Shown here: positions 23,271 through 34,601 of the stretch, piece by piece
Numbering within the stretch: position 1 is the stretch's first letter
Layout: the number at the start of each line of letters is the position of its first letter
Source: Sambucus nigra
Lineage: Eukaryota > Streptophyta > Magnoliopsida > Dipsacales > Adoxaceae
Assembly: GCA_949130495.1 (NCBI GenBank)
Contig: OX422221.1
Location: forward strand, 149,071,405-149,135,404
Reading direction: 5' to 3'
DNA length: 64,000 bases
Position numbers and translations under genes: made by a program
Notes under the pieces: model-generated
What the model was told of the DNA's origin: nothing
The model's input: the letters and a program-made list of their open reading frames with translations, nothing else
Database searches by the model: none

Positions 23271-25660
23271 GGAAGCTCGAGTCACTCCTCGATGCCTCTT
23301 CGACAAAGAATATTAAACAATAATACTGTCGAAAATATAGAAGTCGTTGTTGTTAACTTTTCCATGATACATAAGTCATTATCATCATTTAATATTCAAT
23401 GAAAGTTATGAGAATAAGACATCAACTAAATACGAAATATTATAGATCAGTTTCCAGGTATATCAATATTGAAAAGGTAGTTACTACTAACCAAGTTCAA
23501 TACGAAAGTTGATAACAACAATTAACAACAAATGATATATGTAACTAAATGCCCCTAGATATATAAAATCAAAGATATTTGGAATTATTTACAAATATTG
23601 CAAGTTATAAAATCTTCCTTTGGGTGCAACGCTTGCTGATTTGTGCTTATGTAATCCTTACATTACACTTACCATAGGTACTCAATTTATTTTATGAAAA
23701 ACATCATAGTGAATCTATCATTCATACTTTGTTTTCGTTGTCAATAGAATGATTTTTAATTATCATTTATGCACCCCATTTTGAGTAGAGATTATTTAAT
23801 TTACTGTCTTAGAGAAATTTAAACACTGAAAACTGAAATGTAAAAGAAATATTTTTTATATAAGAGAGAATAATAGTTGCATTACATTAATAAAGAAAAA
23901 ATATACTGTTTGCGATTAACTCTCACCCAACACATTAATTTTATAAGCTAATAAACACACACGAACACATAATTTTTACTCGATGAGTCTATCTTACATG
24001 TTTCTAGTAAGAATTAATTCTAAGACGACTTTAGATTTTGAATATTGATAGAGATTCACGAAAAACTTTGGCAATGATAATATAGAGTTTAACATATTAT
24101 TTCTCATATGAAAATTATCTTTAAGACATATCCCATTTAGTATGTTATAAAGGTGTCTTTCTCTATCCCGTTTAGTGTAACATTTTAGTATCAATGGTTT
24201 TTGTAAAATTTATATTTGTTTTGTCCTTTTTAGCTGCTAATGTTCGATGATCGAACTAGTGGAGAACTTTCACCATTACCTTAAGTGCATTGTGTTCTTA
24301 TAAACGTAACGTAATAGTTTGAAATGTAAGGTTATGACTGTAATCGATTAGTTTTCCCTGTGTTGTAGTTATTTTCAAAATCTTTATTTTGTAGTTATTT
24401 TCAATTATTTTTTTGGGGGGGGGGGGGGGGGGGGGGGGATATGTCTATAGAAGAACAACTGTCGTGTTAGTTATCTATTTTTTTTTTGTGTTTAGCTATT
24501 GAAATGAGCATGCTTACTGAGTTATTTTTTCCATATTTCAATCACAACTTCGTAGCATTATTATTTTTACCATATTTAAATATTTCTTCATTGGTACATA
24601 ACGGCATCTTAAAAGAACTACAACCTCCTACAAGAATAAAATCACCGACTGATACCGAGTGTGCTTACAATAGTGGGGAAGAGATTCTGATTCCATGAAA
24701 AGATCAAAAATTACAATTTCAATCAAGAAAACATGAATTACACCATCAATAAGACATGTGAATATGCTTACGATTGTGATATCATATTCACTTACATCAA
24801 TACTTAAATAGGTTTCAAGTGTTGAGTAGTACTAATGCTTAAGAATGTCATCAATTTTAGAAAGCATACTATTTCATTTTTAATCTTGAAAAAATATTTA
24901 ATAGTGAACAAAATGAATTGGAAAGTTATAGAATTAGATATCTAACATGTACCATTTATTAAGGATTAAAGGTACTTGGTCTAATTATTGTTATAACATT
25001 ACCTATGATTAATAATGGTCTTGAGTACATTCTCGGTAATATAGTTTCTTAATATATAGAATACAAATTGATTTCATTTCTACATATTAAACCAAAATAC
25101 TTCATTTTGGTTTAGATTATTAAAATTTACTTGTTGTATATATAATTGTTTTTAAAATAGGAAACTCGGGTCACTCCTTGATGCGTCTCCAACAAAGAAC
25201 ACCAGTCAATGATGTTGTTGAAGATATACAAGCTAATGATGATTCCATGAAACGTAAGTCATTCTGATCATATTTTCAGATTAATAATAGAAAGTCATAT
25301 TTATTGAAAGCAACGGGATTAAGACATCAACTATATATGGAATAAAACTATCGGAACTATTCATTTAAAACAATATATAATCGTACAATTAATTCACCAA
25401 TGTCGCTGGAATAAAAGTACGTTACCATATAACTACGCCTCTTTTCATTTCTGTATATTAAGTCGAAATACTCCATTTTGGTTCATATTGTTCAAATTTA
25501 CTAGTTGAATATATAATTCTCTTTTTTTTTTATTGAAATAGGATACTCTGGTCACTCCTTGATGCGTCTCCAACAAAGAACACCAGTCAATGATGTTGTT
25601 GAAGATATACAAGCCGATGTTCCTAATGATTCCATGATACATAAGTCATTTTGATTATTT
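23271..25660 (+). repeat. Triplicated exon unit in the TNPA-like gene
   Basis: Copies begin at 23,271, 25,161 and 25,541, each after an AG acceptor. Shared codons read HSLMRLQQRTPVNDVVEDIQ in copies 2 and 3, and a diverged HSSMPLRQRILNNNTVE in copy 1. Copies 2 and 3 also share the ~85 bases of intron upstream, so they arose by tandem duplication of about 375 bases. Copy 1 is older. Confidence 0.8.
24415..24438. repeat. Poly-G run of 24
   Basis: An uninterrupted run of 24 G follows a T run within intron-like sequence. Its length should be treated as uncertain in the assembly. Confidence 0.9.
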
Positions 25661-27539
25661 TATTAGTAGTTTACCATGTAATACTTTATATTTATTATAT
25701 TACCTTGCGATCTTTCCTTTTCTAAGGCCATTCCAACCCAAAAATGAGTGCGAGGCTTAACACGTGGAAATAAGATCGAGAAATGGTAAAAAGACACGGT
25801 AAAATTGAAGTCCATGTGTTGTAAAGTGATGGGGAACCTATGGGTGTAAATGCTCCTTATCTAGGACAACAGGTCGGGGTTGAGTTTAGAAATACAACAC
25901 CACTTCGAGGGGTGACTCGTTGGAGTGAAATTGATTATGGGACACAAGATGCAGTAATCGCTAGGATAGTTATATTTGATTCTTTTTGTTAGATATTTTT
26001 TTATCCTTATTTTTTCCATTACACGATACACACACGCGCACACATACATTTAGGGTATTTTTAGTATGGACATTTTTCACAATGATATTCTTTTTATTTC
26101 TAATTAAATGGAAATTTACAGGCTAAGTTTAATGTTGTTAAGTAGGATGAAGATGAGTCTGTCAGATATGCTATTCACAGGAAGTGTGCACGGAGGTACA
26201 CTAACTGGAGGAGTAAAATGTACTTATATTATAAGAGGTTTTTGAAGGATGAAGTCGACCCTAAAAAAATCAATGCGGCGGGGTTACACCAGACGATTGG
26301 AAGTACATGATATATGATGTTTGGAGTGGTGAGAAGTTTAAGGTAACTAATTTGTTCTTCGTTATATTTGTAATTTAGTTATTCCTTCAAAATTGCATTA
26401 TTAGAGGCCCATTTAATATATTTTTTATGCTTTTAATTAGGCATTTTCAGTAAAAGACCAACTAGCACGTGCTAGTTTGGCTTGGGACTATACTTGTGGG
26501 TCACGGTCATTTTTAGTTGCCATGTCAATTGAGGTGATGTGTTTTATAATTTATGAATATTAATTACTTATAAATGTATAATAATATTCTCATTCGTTTC
26601 ATTTAGGCTGAAGAAAAGGGTGGTGAGAGACCACATATTGTTGACTTCTTTAAATCATCTCATTGGAGTGGAAAAAGGAAAGATTGGGTGGATCCAAAGT
26701 GCAAGGAAAAATATTTATGTACATTTTTTGTGTTAGATAAATTATATTGTTATTTTAAAATTGATTGATTAATTATTTTGTGATCTTATATTATTTCAAA
26801 TATGTCAGGAGAAGTTTGTGGAGCTAAAAGAGAGATCCTAGCAGCTAAACACGCCCTTCATGTCACAAAAGGAGATATCCATAGAAGTTTTTGGAAAAAA
26901 TATCGGGCCATATTGTCGAATAGGGGGTAAGCCTGAAGCCCTATAAAGCTTCAATTACCATTGGACAGTTGAGGGCCCGTGATGAAGAGGTGAGGGAACT
27001 AAAAGAGCAATTGACTGCAATCGAGGAGAGAAATGTTATCCAATAACAGAAGATAGAAGGTCAAGATTAAAAATTTGAGGATTTCCAAGCATACATGATG
27101 CAAATATTTGAGCAATTACGTAAGAATCAAGAACGGGGGAGCTTATCCATAGGTTTTCAAGTTAGAAATCAATTTGGTAAGTATTCATCTCTATGTAGCT
27201 ATGGTATATATTTTAGTAAATTTGGACAAAATTCTTCGTTTTCAATTATAATATGTGTTCATGGATATTTGTTTTGTGTTGATTATTGTGCCTATTGTGG
27301 TTGTAGTTATCGGGGTCGATTAGAGTTGATCGGAGCAATTCAAAAGTGTTTCCCAATGAAAATCTTCCATTGGAATTCTAGGGACTTGGCTAATAGCCCC
27401 ACGTTATCAACTTAAACCATACTAAACATTCCACGTAATTTTCAAATCAACTTCTGAATTTATAAATTAACCAAATCCCATAAAATCACTAGAGGTACTT
27501 TCAAACCACTAGGTAACCCTCAATATTATATTGAGTTAT

Positions 27540-28365
27540 TTATGTCCTAATAGTATTAATATGAATGTACTATAGAGGGATTAAAGAAGAAACTAATTTG
27601 TTAAGTTTAATGGTTCATAGACCTTAACAGTTTTATAAAATTGTTAAAGCTAAGATTAGAGCGTTATAACTACTAAATTTATGTAATTGAGGGTCACTGG
27701 ACATTAAGAATTATTAATAACCATGGATACAATCCTTGAAGTCATTTGAAAATGTTAGGTCAATTGTAATTCTACCTCAAGACTTAGTGGAGATAAGGGT
27801 GAAATCCTTAAAAATCCTAAAAGTATTAAGTTAAGTTCATTGAACCTTGTAACTTTTAAGAAACAAGGATAAAATCCTAGAAATTCTTATAAAATGTCAA
27901 GTAAAAGGTCATTGAACCTCATGACTTACTGGATCTAAGGGTGAAATACTTTAAACTATTACAATTTATAAATAAAGGGTTAGTGAACCTCAATATTGTT
28001 AAGAATAATAGATGAAATCCTTGCAATTTGAAATTTAATAAGTTAAAGCTAATTAGAACTCAAGAGAGATAAGTACTAAAACCTTAAAACTCTTAAAAAT
28101 GTAAATTAGGGTCCATTACACCTCATGACTATTAGAGATGGTGTTGAACAGTTAAAATCACTTTTAAAATTATCAAGTCAGTGGTCATGAGACTTAAGTC
28201 CACTAGAGATAAAGATAAAAAACTTACAACTCTTAGAAGTGTCGGAATCAATGAGAAGTTTGGTAAGCCAATGGTTATTGGACCTCATAACAATTAGATC
28301 TAAGGTTGAAATACTTAAAACACTTAAAACAATAAGGTAATGGTCATTAGACATAAAGATCATGA
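27540..28365. repeat. Diverged ~80-bp minisatellite in the CACTA
   Basis: Around ten units occur, each with a block like GGTCATTGAACCTCATGACT, then GATxTAAGGGTGAAATCCTTAAAA-like sequence and an AAGTTAA-like tail. Clear anchors are near 27,702, 27,833, 27,909, 27,970, 28,112, 28,182, 28,271 and 28,341. No coding signal. Confidence 0.75.
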
Positions 28366-28379
28366 GAAATTTGATTCCA

Positions 28380-28940
28380 CCGGATCCGTTGCTGGCTCTG
28401 TCGATGCTGTTGGTTTAAGTTCTGCCTCCAGTCCCAATTCTGCTAGCATGGGTTCGACCCGGGACTTCCATTGATAAAGATGGGACTTCTGATTTTTTTT
28501 CTAGTAGTTAATGGTGTGGATTATACTGAACCTAGTAATAGGCGAAGTGGCACATATAGGTCGTTTGAGTTCTCCAGTTCATATGTGTCACAAGGGAAAT
28601 ATTCACCTCCTAGGTTTGTAAATAAATTGAATGAAAATAGATGTGAGGCTCACCGGATGTAAAGTACACACATAGCTGAACAAGGTCAAAAGCATGAGTA
28701 TTTCACAGGTCCTTTGCCACTTGTTCGGTTGAACCCAAGATCTGATTGGGCCGATGAAGAGCGGGATGCACGTTAGGGGTTTGCCGACAAGGTTAAAGAT
28801 AATGAAATTTAGGATTCAAACTATACCAATGGATTATAACTATCCTTAGGTGAACAAGTCTGGTGGTGCCTCCTAGTGTACTGCTATTGCATTAAATGAT
28901 TTTTTGTTGTCCGATTTTGACATTAGGTACTAGAACCTTT
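28380..28940 (+). pseudogene. Likely captured host gene fragment, unidentified
   Basis: Three exon-like pieces have biased, non-TE composition: VDAVGLSSASSPNSASMGST, then after an intron-like TTTTTTTTCTAG the frame VDYTEPSNRRSGTYRSFEFS with SSYVSQGKYSPPRFV, then EQGQKHEYFTGPLPLVRLNP with RSDWADEERDA. The S/R/G/Y-rich style is that of plant nuclear or RNA-associated proteins. I cannot name the gene. In-frame stops at 28,660, 28,774 and later show it is dead. CACTA elements often carry such fragments. Confidence 0.45.
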
Positions 28941-29693
28941 AAGCCTTAAGTTTTAGATTTTCAGACATTAGTAATAAAGCTTACTAAAATGGTATAAACA
29001 TGTAATAAAGTTACATTTTGTAGGACCTTACGTTCATCCTCAATAACTCACCATTTTCTAGGCCCTTGACTTTAACAGTTTTTTTAGCTTAAACTTACCG
29101 TTTCTCTAATTTTGGTTTTTTAAGAATTGTGCATCCATTGATTCACTTTGGCATGTTTTTTTTCTCTTTTCAATATTCTTAGGTAGTATTATTAGTCAGT
29201 GTAGCCCCCCTCTAAGTTTATTTTTTTGGAATATTCTTAGGGAGAAGTCTGTTATTTCAATGCAACCCCATTTAAGATTCTACTTAGATTAACGCTTTTT
29301 ATATTTCTTCATAGGCCAAATTTGTTTATGACCATAGAAGTGATTGATGGTGTTGGGCAGAAAAAGCTATAGTTCGCTATTATAATGCCAATTCTTTGGG
29401 GCTTTACTTTATTTTTTGTAAGAAGATCCTTAAATGACGTTAATAGGATTTAATGGGTTTCTTGAAGGGTTCTATTTAGAGATAGGTCTGGTGTGATTTT
29501 ATGTATTGAATCAGGAAGGTAAGACTCATACCTAATGGTTGATCTTCATACTAGAACACTCATCTTCATGTCGAATGGTTAATAAATATAATCATGCTAT
29601 AATCCTCATCTTCATGTCGAATGCTTAATCTCTAATGCTTGGTTAGCCTTGCATATGTCCAACTTCCACCTGAGAAAATCCTTCGTTGTATGT
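28941..29693. other. CACTA interior, no gene recognised
   Basis: AT-rich sequence with intron-like T tracts. A small direct repeat around ATCTTCATGTCGAATG occurs near 29,567 and 29,609. It may be intron or UTR of captured sequence. Confidence 0.3.
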
Positions 29694-29937
29694 CTAAAGA
29701 TTGTTCATAGCATCTATAAACAAAATCCTTTTACCCATAACCTTATCCCACGCTGACATTTATTCAAGATCGCAAGTGTAACCCGTGACCTTTTCCATCT
29801 CTATAATATCCATTACTGGATTGGTTAACTTTTCCTTCACCTTCTGTAAAAAATTTCGGGCCGCTCTTCTTATCAATGATTATACCTGGAAGTAATTCTC
29901 ATAACGCTGCATTAAAACCTTAGTTACAATATAAATG
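29694..29937 (-). pseudogene. Captured dynamin-related protein fragment (DRP4/Mx-like)
   Basis: One minus-strand frame runs the full length with two internal stops. It reads IYIVTKVLMQRYENYFQV, stop, SLIRRAARNFLQKVKEKL, TNPVMDIIEMEKVTGYTC, DLE, stop, MSAWDKVMGKRILFIDAMNN. I compare it with the stalk region of plant dynamin-related protein 4-like (Mx-type) GTPases, where a HCENYPQLQ, IRRAAQNL and EMEKLTDYTCNPEY order is familiar to me. This is from memory and no search was run. It contains no GTPase motifs. It sits inside the CACTA, just left of the copia target site, and its last 29 bases recur at 35,800. Confidence 0.5.
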
Positions 29938-29941
29938 TTTT

Positions 29942-31037
29942 TGTAAGGACATTTTTATCCATTATAAATTTATATGTCGTACGCCGTTACACCGTTGAAG
30001 AAACTCAAGATCGCATCTACAACAACGGATCCGAATATCAAAGTGTCTTCAACATCATAGCCTCTGCGAGAATGAACTTGGTAAAATTTTGTTTTTACGT
30101 TCCTTAAGTTCATATTTAGTATTGGGAATTTTTTATAAAATGTTTTTTATAAAAATAAGAAGTAAGTTTTTTAAAGAAAAATGAGGCTTTTAAAAGGATT
30201 TTATTTTTCTGGGAAAACCGGATCGATCCGGCCCCATACCAGACCGATCCGCTTGTTGCAGATCCAGTATACCCCGGACCGCAAGCAAACCGATGGAGGC
30301 CAAAATAAACGAACCGATCCGCTTGACCGGACCGATCTGCCTCAGAACCGGACAGGTCCGACTGGGATAAATTCGGCCAGATTCGCTGCAGATTTTTTAG
30401 GCTCAAAGTTTTCCTATTTAAAGCCAACTTCGGGGAGTTATTTTTTAAGACTTTTCAAGACGATTTTCAGAGTCCTAATACTCTAAGTCTTCACCTTTTT
30501 GAGTCCCAAGACTTTTTTTGATTCACACCAAAAATCCCAATTACTTTTGTGAATCTTTTGGAACCCAAGAACACAAGCTTTGCTACTGTTCATCTTTGTG
30601 GAGAGATCTTTGCAACCTAGGGCTGCGTGTCATTGCTGAGGGAGTCTCTACAAAGTGTTATGACTACGTGTCATTGAGGAGAGATGTGGTTCTACCTTTG
30701 TTGTTTGGGATGCGTGTCCTTGGAGGGTGCTGCGTGTATTCTCTTACTGAGTTCAAGACTGCGTGTCTTTGTGGGTTGGCTGCGCGTTGATCCATTGCAG
30801 ATTTCTCTATGTAATTGTAAGTTACGTCTTGTATATTCATAGTGAAATAAAGGTTTTACCCGAAAGGGTTTTTTCCCTGAATTCTGTGTCTCAGCATAAT
30901 TTTTTGTGTCACATGCTTTATTTATTTATGGGTTGACACTTGCACTTTAGATGCATGATTAGGGGCTGAAATTAAATAAGTGTGCTATATTAGAAAGTTG
31001 CGAAGTTAATCAATTATCACATAGTCTTGTCTTTTCA
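29942..31037 (+). repeat. 5' LTR of the gag-only copia element
   Basis: 1,096 bp, starting TGTAAGGACA and ending GTCTTTTCA-like (CTTTTCA). It has a perfect 14-bp palindrome CCGGATCGATCCGG at 30,228, a cluster of ACCGATCCG motifs to 30,360, and an AATAAA at 30,846. Short ORFs in both strands around 30,116-30,790 repeat in the other LTR and are not genes. Confidence 0.92.
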
Positions 31038-31040
31038 AAT

Positions 31041-31057
31041 TGGTATCAGAGCGGGTT
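31041..31057 (+). other. Primer-binding site, initiator Met tRNA
   Basis: TGGTATCAGAGCGGGTT lies three bases after the 5' LTR end. It is the standard plant copia primer site. Confidence 0.92.
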
Positions 31058-31150
31058 GCGCTAATTTATTGTGTATTCCTATTTTCCGCAAAATCGTGTG
31101 ATATTGATTTTTTTTTAAAATCAGTTTTGTGAAAAATCGCAATTTTTCCT

Positions 31151-33025
31151 ATGGAGCACTTATATAATCAGATGCCTATTTTTGACGGGTCTAATTATGC
31201 CGATTGGAAAGCTCGTATGAAATCTATTTTAAAATTTGTTGACGAGCGTGTTTGGTTGCTTTGCGAAAATGGTTGGACTCCTCCCACGGTCACTGTTAAT
31301 AACATCACCACTTTAAAACCCGTGTCAGCCTGGACTGAAGATGATTATAAATTGTCCAATTTTAATTCCCGTGGTCTGAGTGCTATTTCTGGAGCTGTCT
31401 CTCTTGATGATTTTTGCCGAATTATGACGTGCACCACGTCTAAAGAGGCTTGGGATGTTTTGAAATTGACACATGAAGGTACGAACGCGGTTAAAGAGTC
31501 AAAATTACAAAATTTGGCCACCCAATTTGAGACTATCACCATGTCTGAGTCCGAATGCTTTGATGATTTTTATGCACGATTATCGGATATTGTTAACATA
31601 TGTTTTAATTTCGGTGAAGTGATTGATAACACGCGTGTTGTTAAAACGATTTTGAGATCCCTCCCAAAACGCTTTATTCCTAAAGTCACTGTTTTGAACT
31701 CTTTGGGAAATTTGAAATCACTTAAGTTGGAAGAACTTGTAGGAGATCTTCAAACCTATGAGATTGACATGTTTCCCAAAACCATTAAGGCTAAGGATAA
31801 AGGCATTGCTTTAAAGACTCATTTTAAGAAAAAGAAAGAAACAGTTTGTGAGTCCGATTCTGAGGCAGATTTTGATTTTAATGATATGGCCTTGTTTGCA
31901 AAAAAATTTAAAAAATTTCTCAACATGAACAAAAATAATTCTTCCAATAAAAGGAATTTTTTTGAGAAACATAAAAATAAAGGAAAGGCCAAAGAAAGTG
32001 GTGAGAGGGAAAAAGAGAATAAATCCGATGAGGAGTGTGAGGAAGATTTTGAGAACGTCACTTGTTTTGAATGTGGAGGTAAGGGACATAAGTCGTTTGA
32101 GTGCCCTACGTAGCTTAGAAAGAAAGGAAAGAAAGTAGCTATGCTCGCCACACTTAGTGATAGTAGTGAAGGTGAGGGTGATGAGACTAGTGGTGAGAAG
32201 TTTGTAGCTTTTTCTAGTCGTGTGAGCACACCCACCTTGTCCCACAATAGTGCACACGAAAGTGATAGTGATGGTTTGAGCGCTTCAAGTGAGGGAGAAA
32301 GTGAGAGTGAAAGTGGAGATGAAAGTGAGCTCCAAAAAGCTTTTAGAGAGTTGAACACCGAGACCTTGAAAACAAAAAGGTATAATAGGGATTTAGGGCG
32401 TCGAGTTTTAGATTTGGAGAAAGAGAAGGAGGTTTTGAGAAAGGAGAAGTGTGATTTGGCCGACACGTTGTCTAGTGTGATGACACGTGTATCCCAACTC
32501 GAGAGTGATCTCGAACATGCCAGGGTGGTCAAAGTCAAGTTTGAGAACGCACCTAAGAAGGTTGAAAAGGTGGTTCTTAAGGGTAAAGGTGAGAAGTTAG
32601 GAATAAGTCATGACGGTGCTTCTTCTTCCCAATTAGCACCCGAGTCGGTTCCCACTTTAGTGACAGTTTCACATGTGTCTCACCCTAACCCACCTAGGCG
32701 TCCCATTCCTTTTAGGAAAGTGCGTCCAAGAGTTTTTGAGAGAGGTGTTCCTAGGCCTATTTATGTTTGCTCACATTGCAAGAGGATAGGACACCTTAGG
32801 GAATTTTTCTTGAAGTTGGGGTATGTGTCACGTTTAGCTTCTACATGTGTTTCTAGCACACATGCACCCGCACATGATACTTTACATGCTCCCGGAGACT
32901 ACATGAGAGAGTTTGCACATTTAGGAGAGCAAGTTAAGTTTTTAGTCAAAACTTCACAAGAACTGATGGAGGTTTTTCATATGTTGTCACCACCTTTGGA
33001 AAACCCCTCTGCACCTAATAATTGA
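31151..33025 (+). pseudogene. Copia gag with one in-frame amber stop
   Basis: Reading frame of 625 codons opened by ATG at 31,151, broken by one TAG at 32,111 and continuing in the same frame to 33,025. Residues 1-320 contain the copia gag (UBN2-like) domain, with NYADWKARMKSILKF near the start, SKEAWDVLKLTHEGT, then LQNLATQFETITMSESE, and a CCHC knuckle CFECGGKGHKSFEC before the stop. The second part has an acidic Ser/Glu-rich stretch, a coiled coil (about 32,330-32,570) and a second knuckle CSHCKRIGHLREF in which the last Cys is Phe. The product would form virus-like particles. With the stop, only the first half is made unless read through. The upstream 5' leader is short and typical. Confidence 0.85.
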
Positions 33026-34590
33026 GGTTTGACTTGTTTACTAGCATAGGATGATTTTCATGATGGCATTGTTTGCCTATTGCTAGTATGTATCATTTTG
33101 TATATTTTTTTGTTTTGAAAAATTTTGAAAAATACAAAAAGATTTTATTTTGACAAAATTTTTGAAAAATCTAAAAAGATTTTTTGTATTTTGTTTGCAC
33201 CGTTTATGGATGAACACTTAGGATGACCGAGTCACAACATCATTCCATTATTTTCATGTGACTATTTGATAGTGTTTTGAGACAATAGGTCAATTCATCC
33301 ATGTGCTTTATAATGTTTGGAGTCATTTAGATGTAATTAAGTGTTACTTCCTACATGTTTGACTAATGTTTCCTTTATTTCACACATGCACGGATTTGTT
33401 TGATTATTGTGCTTGCCTTATCACATGTTGGTTGGGTGTTTTCACTTCAATCATGTCCTTAAAACGAACCAAGCGCGATAAATTTTTATAAGGAAATTGT
33501 GCATATAAAAACCGTTTTGTGAGTTTGTGTGCTTTGTTTGAAAAACGGGGAAGGGCTGGGAAAGGTTCTTTAGCCTTTGCGAATACTAAGTCACCGCTAA
33601 ATTGGACCTAAAAAATGGAGGAATTTTATTATCCGAGGTCCAAAGAGGTTAAAAGAGCCCGAAAAATTGGAAGGCAATAAAAAAAATATTCATGCCAAAA
33701 AGGGGGCATTTAGGTTTTTGCACCAATTCTCCAAAGTTTGAGAATTTAGATTACCTCTAAAAGAATATATACATGAGGGAGTTTGGTTGGAGAATTAAAA
33801 CGGGTTTGCACGTCCTTGAAATCCTTGAAAATGCGCTACATAGTTTTGGACGTTATTGGTGTGGAAATCATTTTGACTTTGATTTGTTGATTTGCATAAG
33901 ACGATGTCATCTAAATTCAACAAACTTTACACCTAAGGATACCTTCGATGTTCATTCGTTAGGAGTACACGTATGCATCATGCACATATGATTGATTGAG
34001 TTGATTTACCTATCGAATGTGTTCACACCCATTCATTCCTTTTCCATGACTTGGTTGTTTGAGTCTAAATCCATGGTGTGATTTTTGTATCATATTTGTT
34101 CATAATGGTATCCTATCTTTGTATGAAAAATTTGAAATAACAAAAATTGTTTGTGTATTTTTTTGTATACCGTGACACCCCGATTTTTCTTATTTGATTC
34201 ATTCTTCTCATTTGTCTATTTGGGGACATCATAAAAAAGGGGGAGAAAGAATTATCATATTATGGGGGAGTTTGTACTTTGGGGGAGTTTTTGAGATGTA
34301 GCTTATGTTTTTATCATATATGGGTATCCATGTTTATCTCATTTCAAACCCGATATGTCACGTGGTATTTGCTTTGTCTCATGTGTGTAGGTATGAAGAT
34401 TGAAGATCAATATGTTGCACACCCTGATGAGAAAAGCTTTGAGATTTGATGATTGTTGAAGATTGAAGAACAAACGATGAAGATTTAAACATTTGTATCT
34501 TTCCATCTTTAGGGTTCATGGGAGGGTAGATTTGTATAGGTCATTAGTTGATAATTCGGATATTTTTTATGTATGTACCGGCATAGACAT
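33026..34590 (+). other. Copia 3' interior without pol
   Basis: Here 1.56 kb of non-coding sequence replaces pol. It contains AAAAATTTTGAAAAATxxAAAAAGATTTT repeats near 33,110-33,190 and GGGGGAG-rich stretches near 34,250-34,290, features I associate with the 3' region of SIRE-type copia elements. No RT, integrase or env-like ORF is visible on either strand. Confidence 0.7.
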
Positions 34591-34601
34591 AGGGGGAAAT
34601 T
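34591..34601 (+). other. Polypurine tract of the gag-only copia element
   Basis: AGGGGGAAAT immediately precedes the 3' LTR. It is the plus-strand primer for reverse transcription. Confidence 0.8.

Larger units (their letters stand above)
22540..27415 (+). pseudogene. TNPA/Transposase_24-like CACTA gene, multi-exon, degenerate
   Basis: Exon-like pieces in order: about 22,968-23,084 (VHVRRLFHHSPTPTSREM, followed by a GTAATT donor); three copies of one exon (23,271, 25,161, 25,541); about 25,740-25,960 (RGLTRGNKIEKW, the family's GxTRGxxLEKL block); about 26,120-26,340 (KCARRYTNWRSKMYLYYKRF); about 26,440-26,530 (DQLARASLAWDYTCGSRSF); about 26,610-26,720 (SSHWSGKRKDWVDPKC); about 26,815-27,178 (GKPEALK, then a charged coiled-coil with QLTAIEERN, donor GGTAAGT); and last exon about 27,307-27,415. 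In En/Spm-type elements this protein binds subterminal repeats and assists transposition. Stops and frameshifts occur in most exons. Confidence 0.75.

Noticed and set aside
28380..28940. Assignment of the captured fragment to a named nuclear protein
   Set aside because: Some phrases felt familiar but I cannot confirm a family from the sequence, so no name is given.
30116..30790. Plus and minus ORFs of 90-103 codons, repeated at 34,776-35,450
   Set aside because: They lie in the LTRs of the copia element, appear twice only because LTRs are duplicated, and have no domain.
31819..32538. Minus-strand ORF of 239 codons rich in Ser, Leu and Phe
   Set aside because: It is the complement of the acidic, Lys-rich gag frame. 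Composition and position show it is a shadow.
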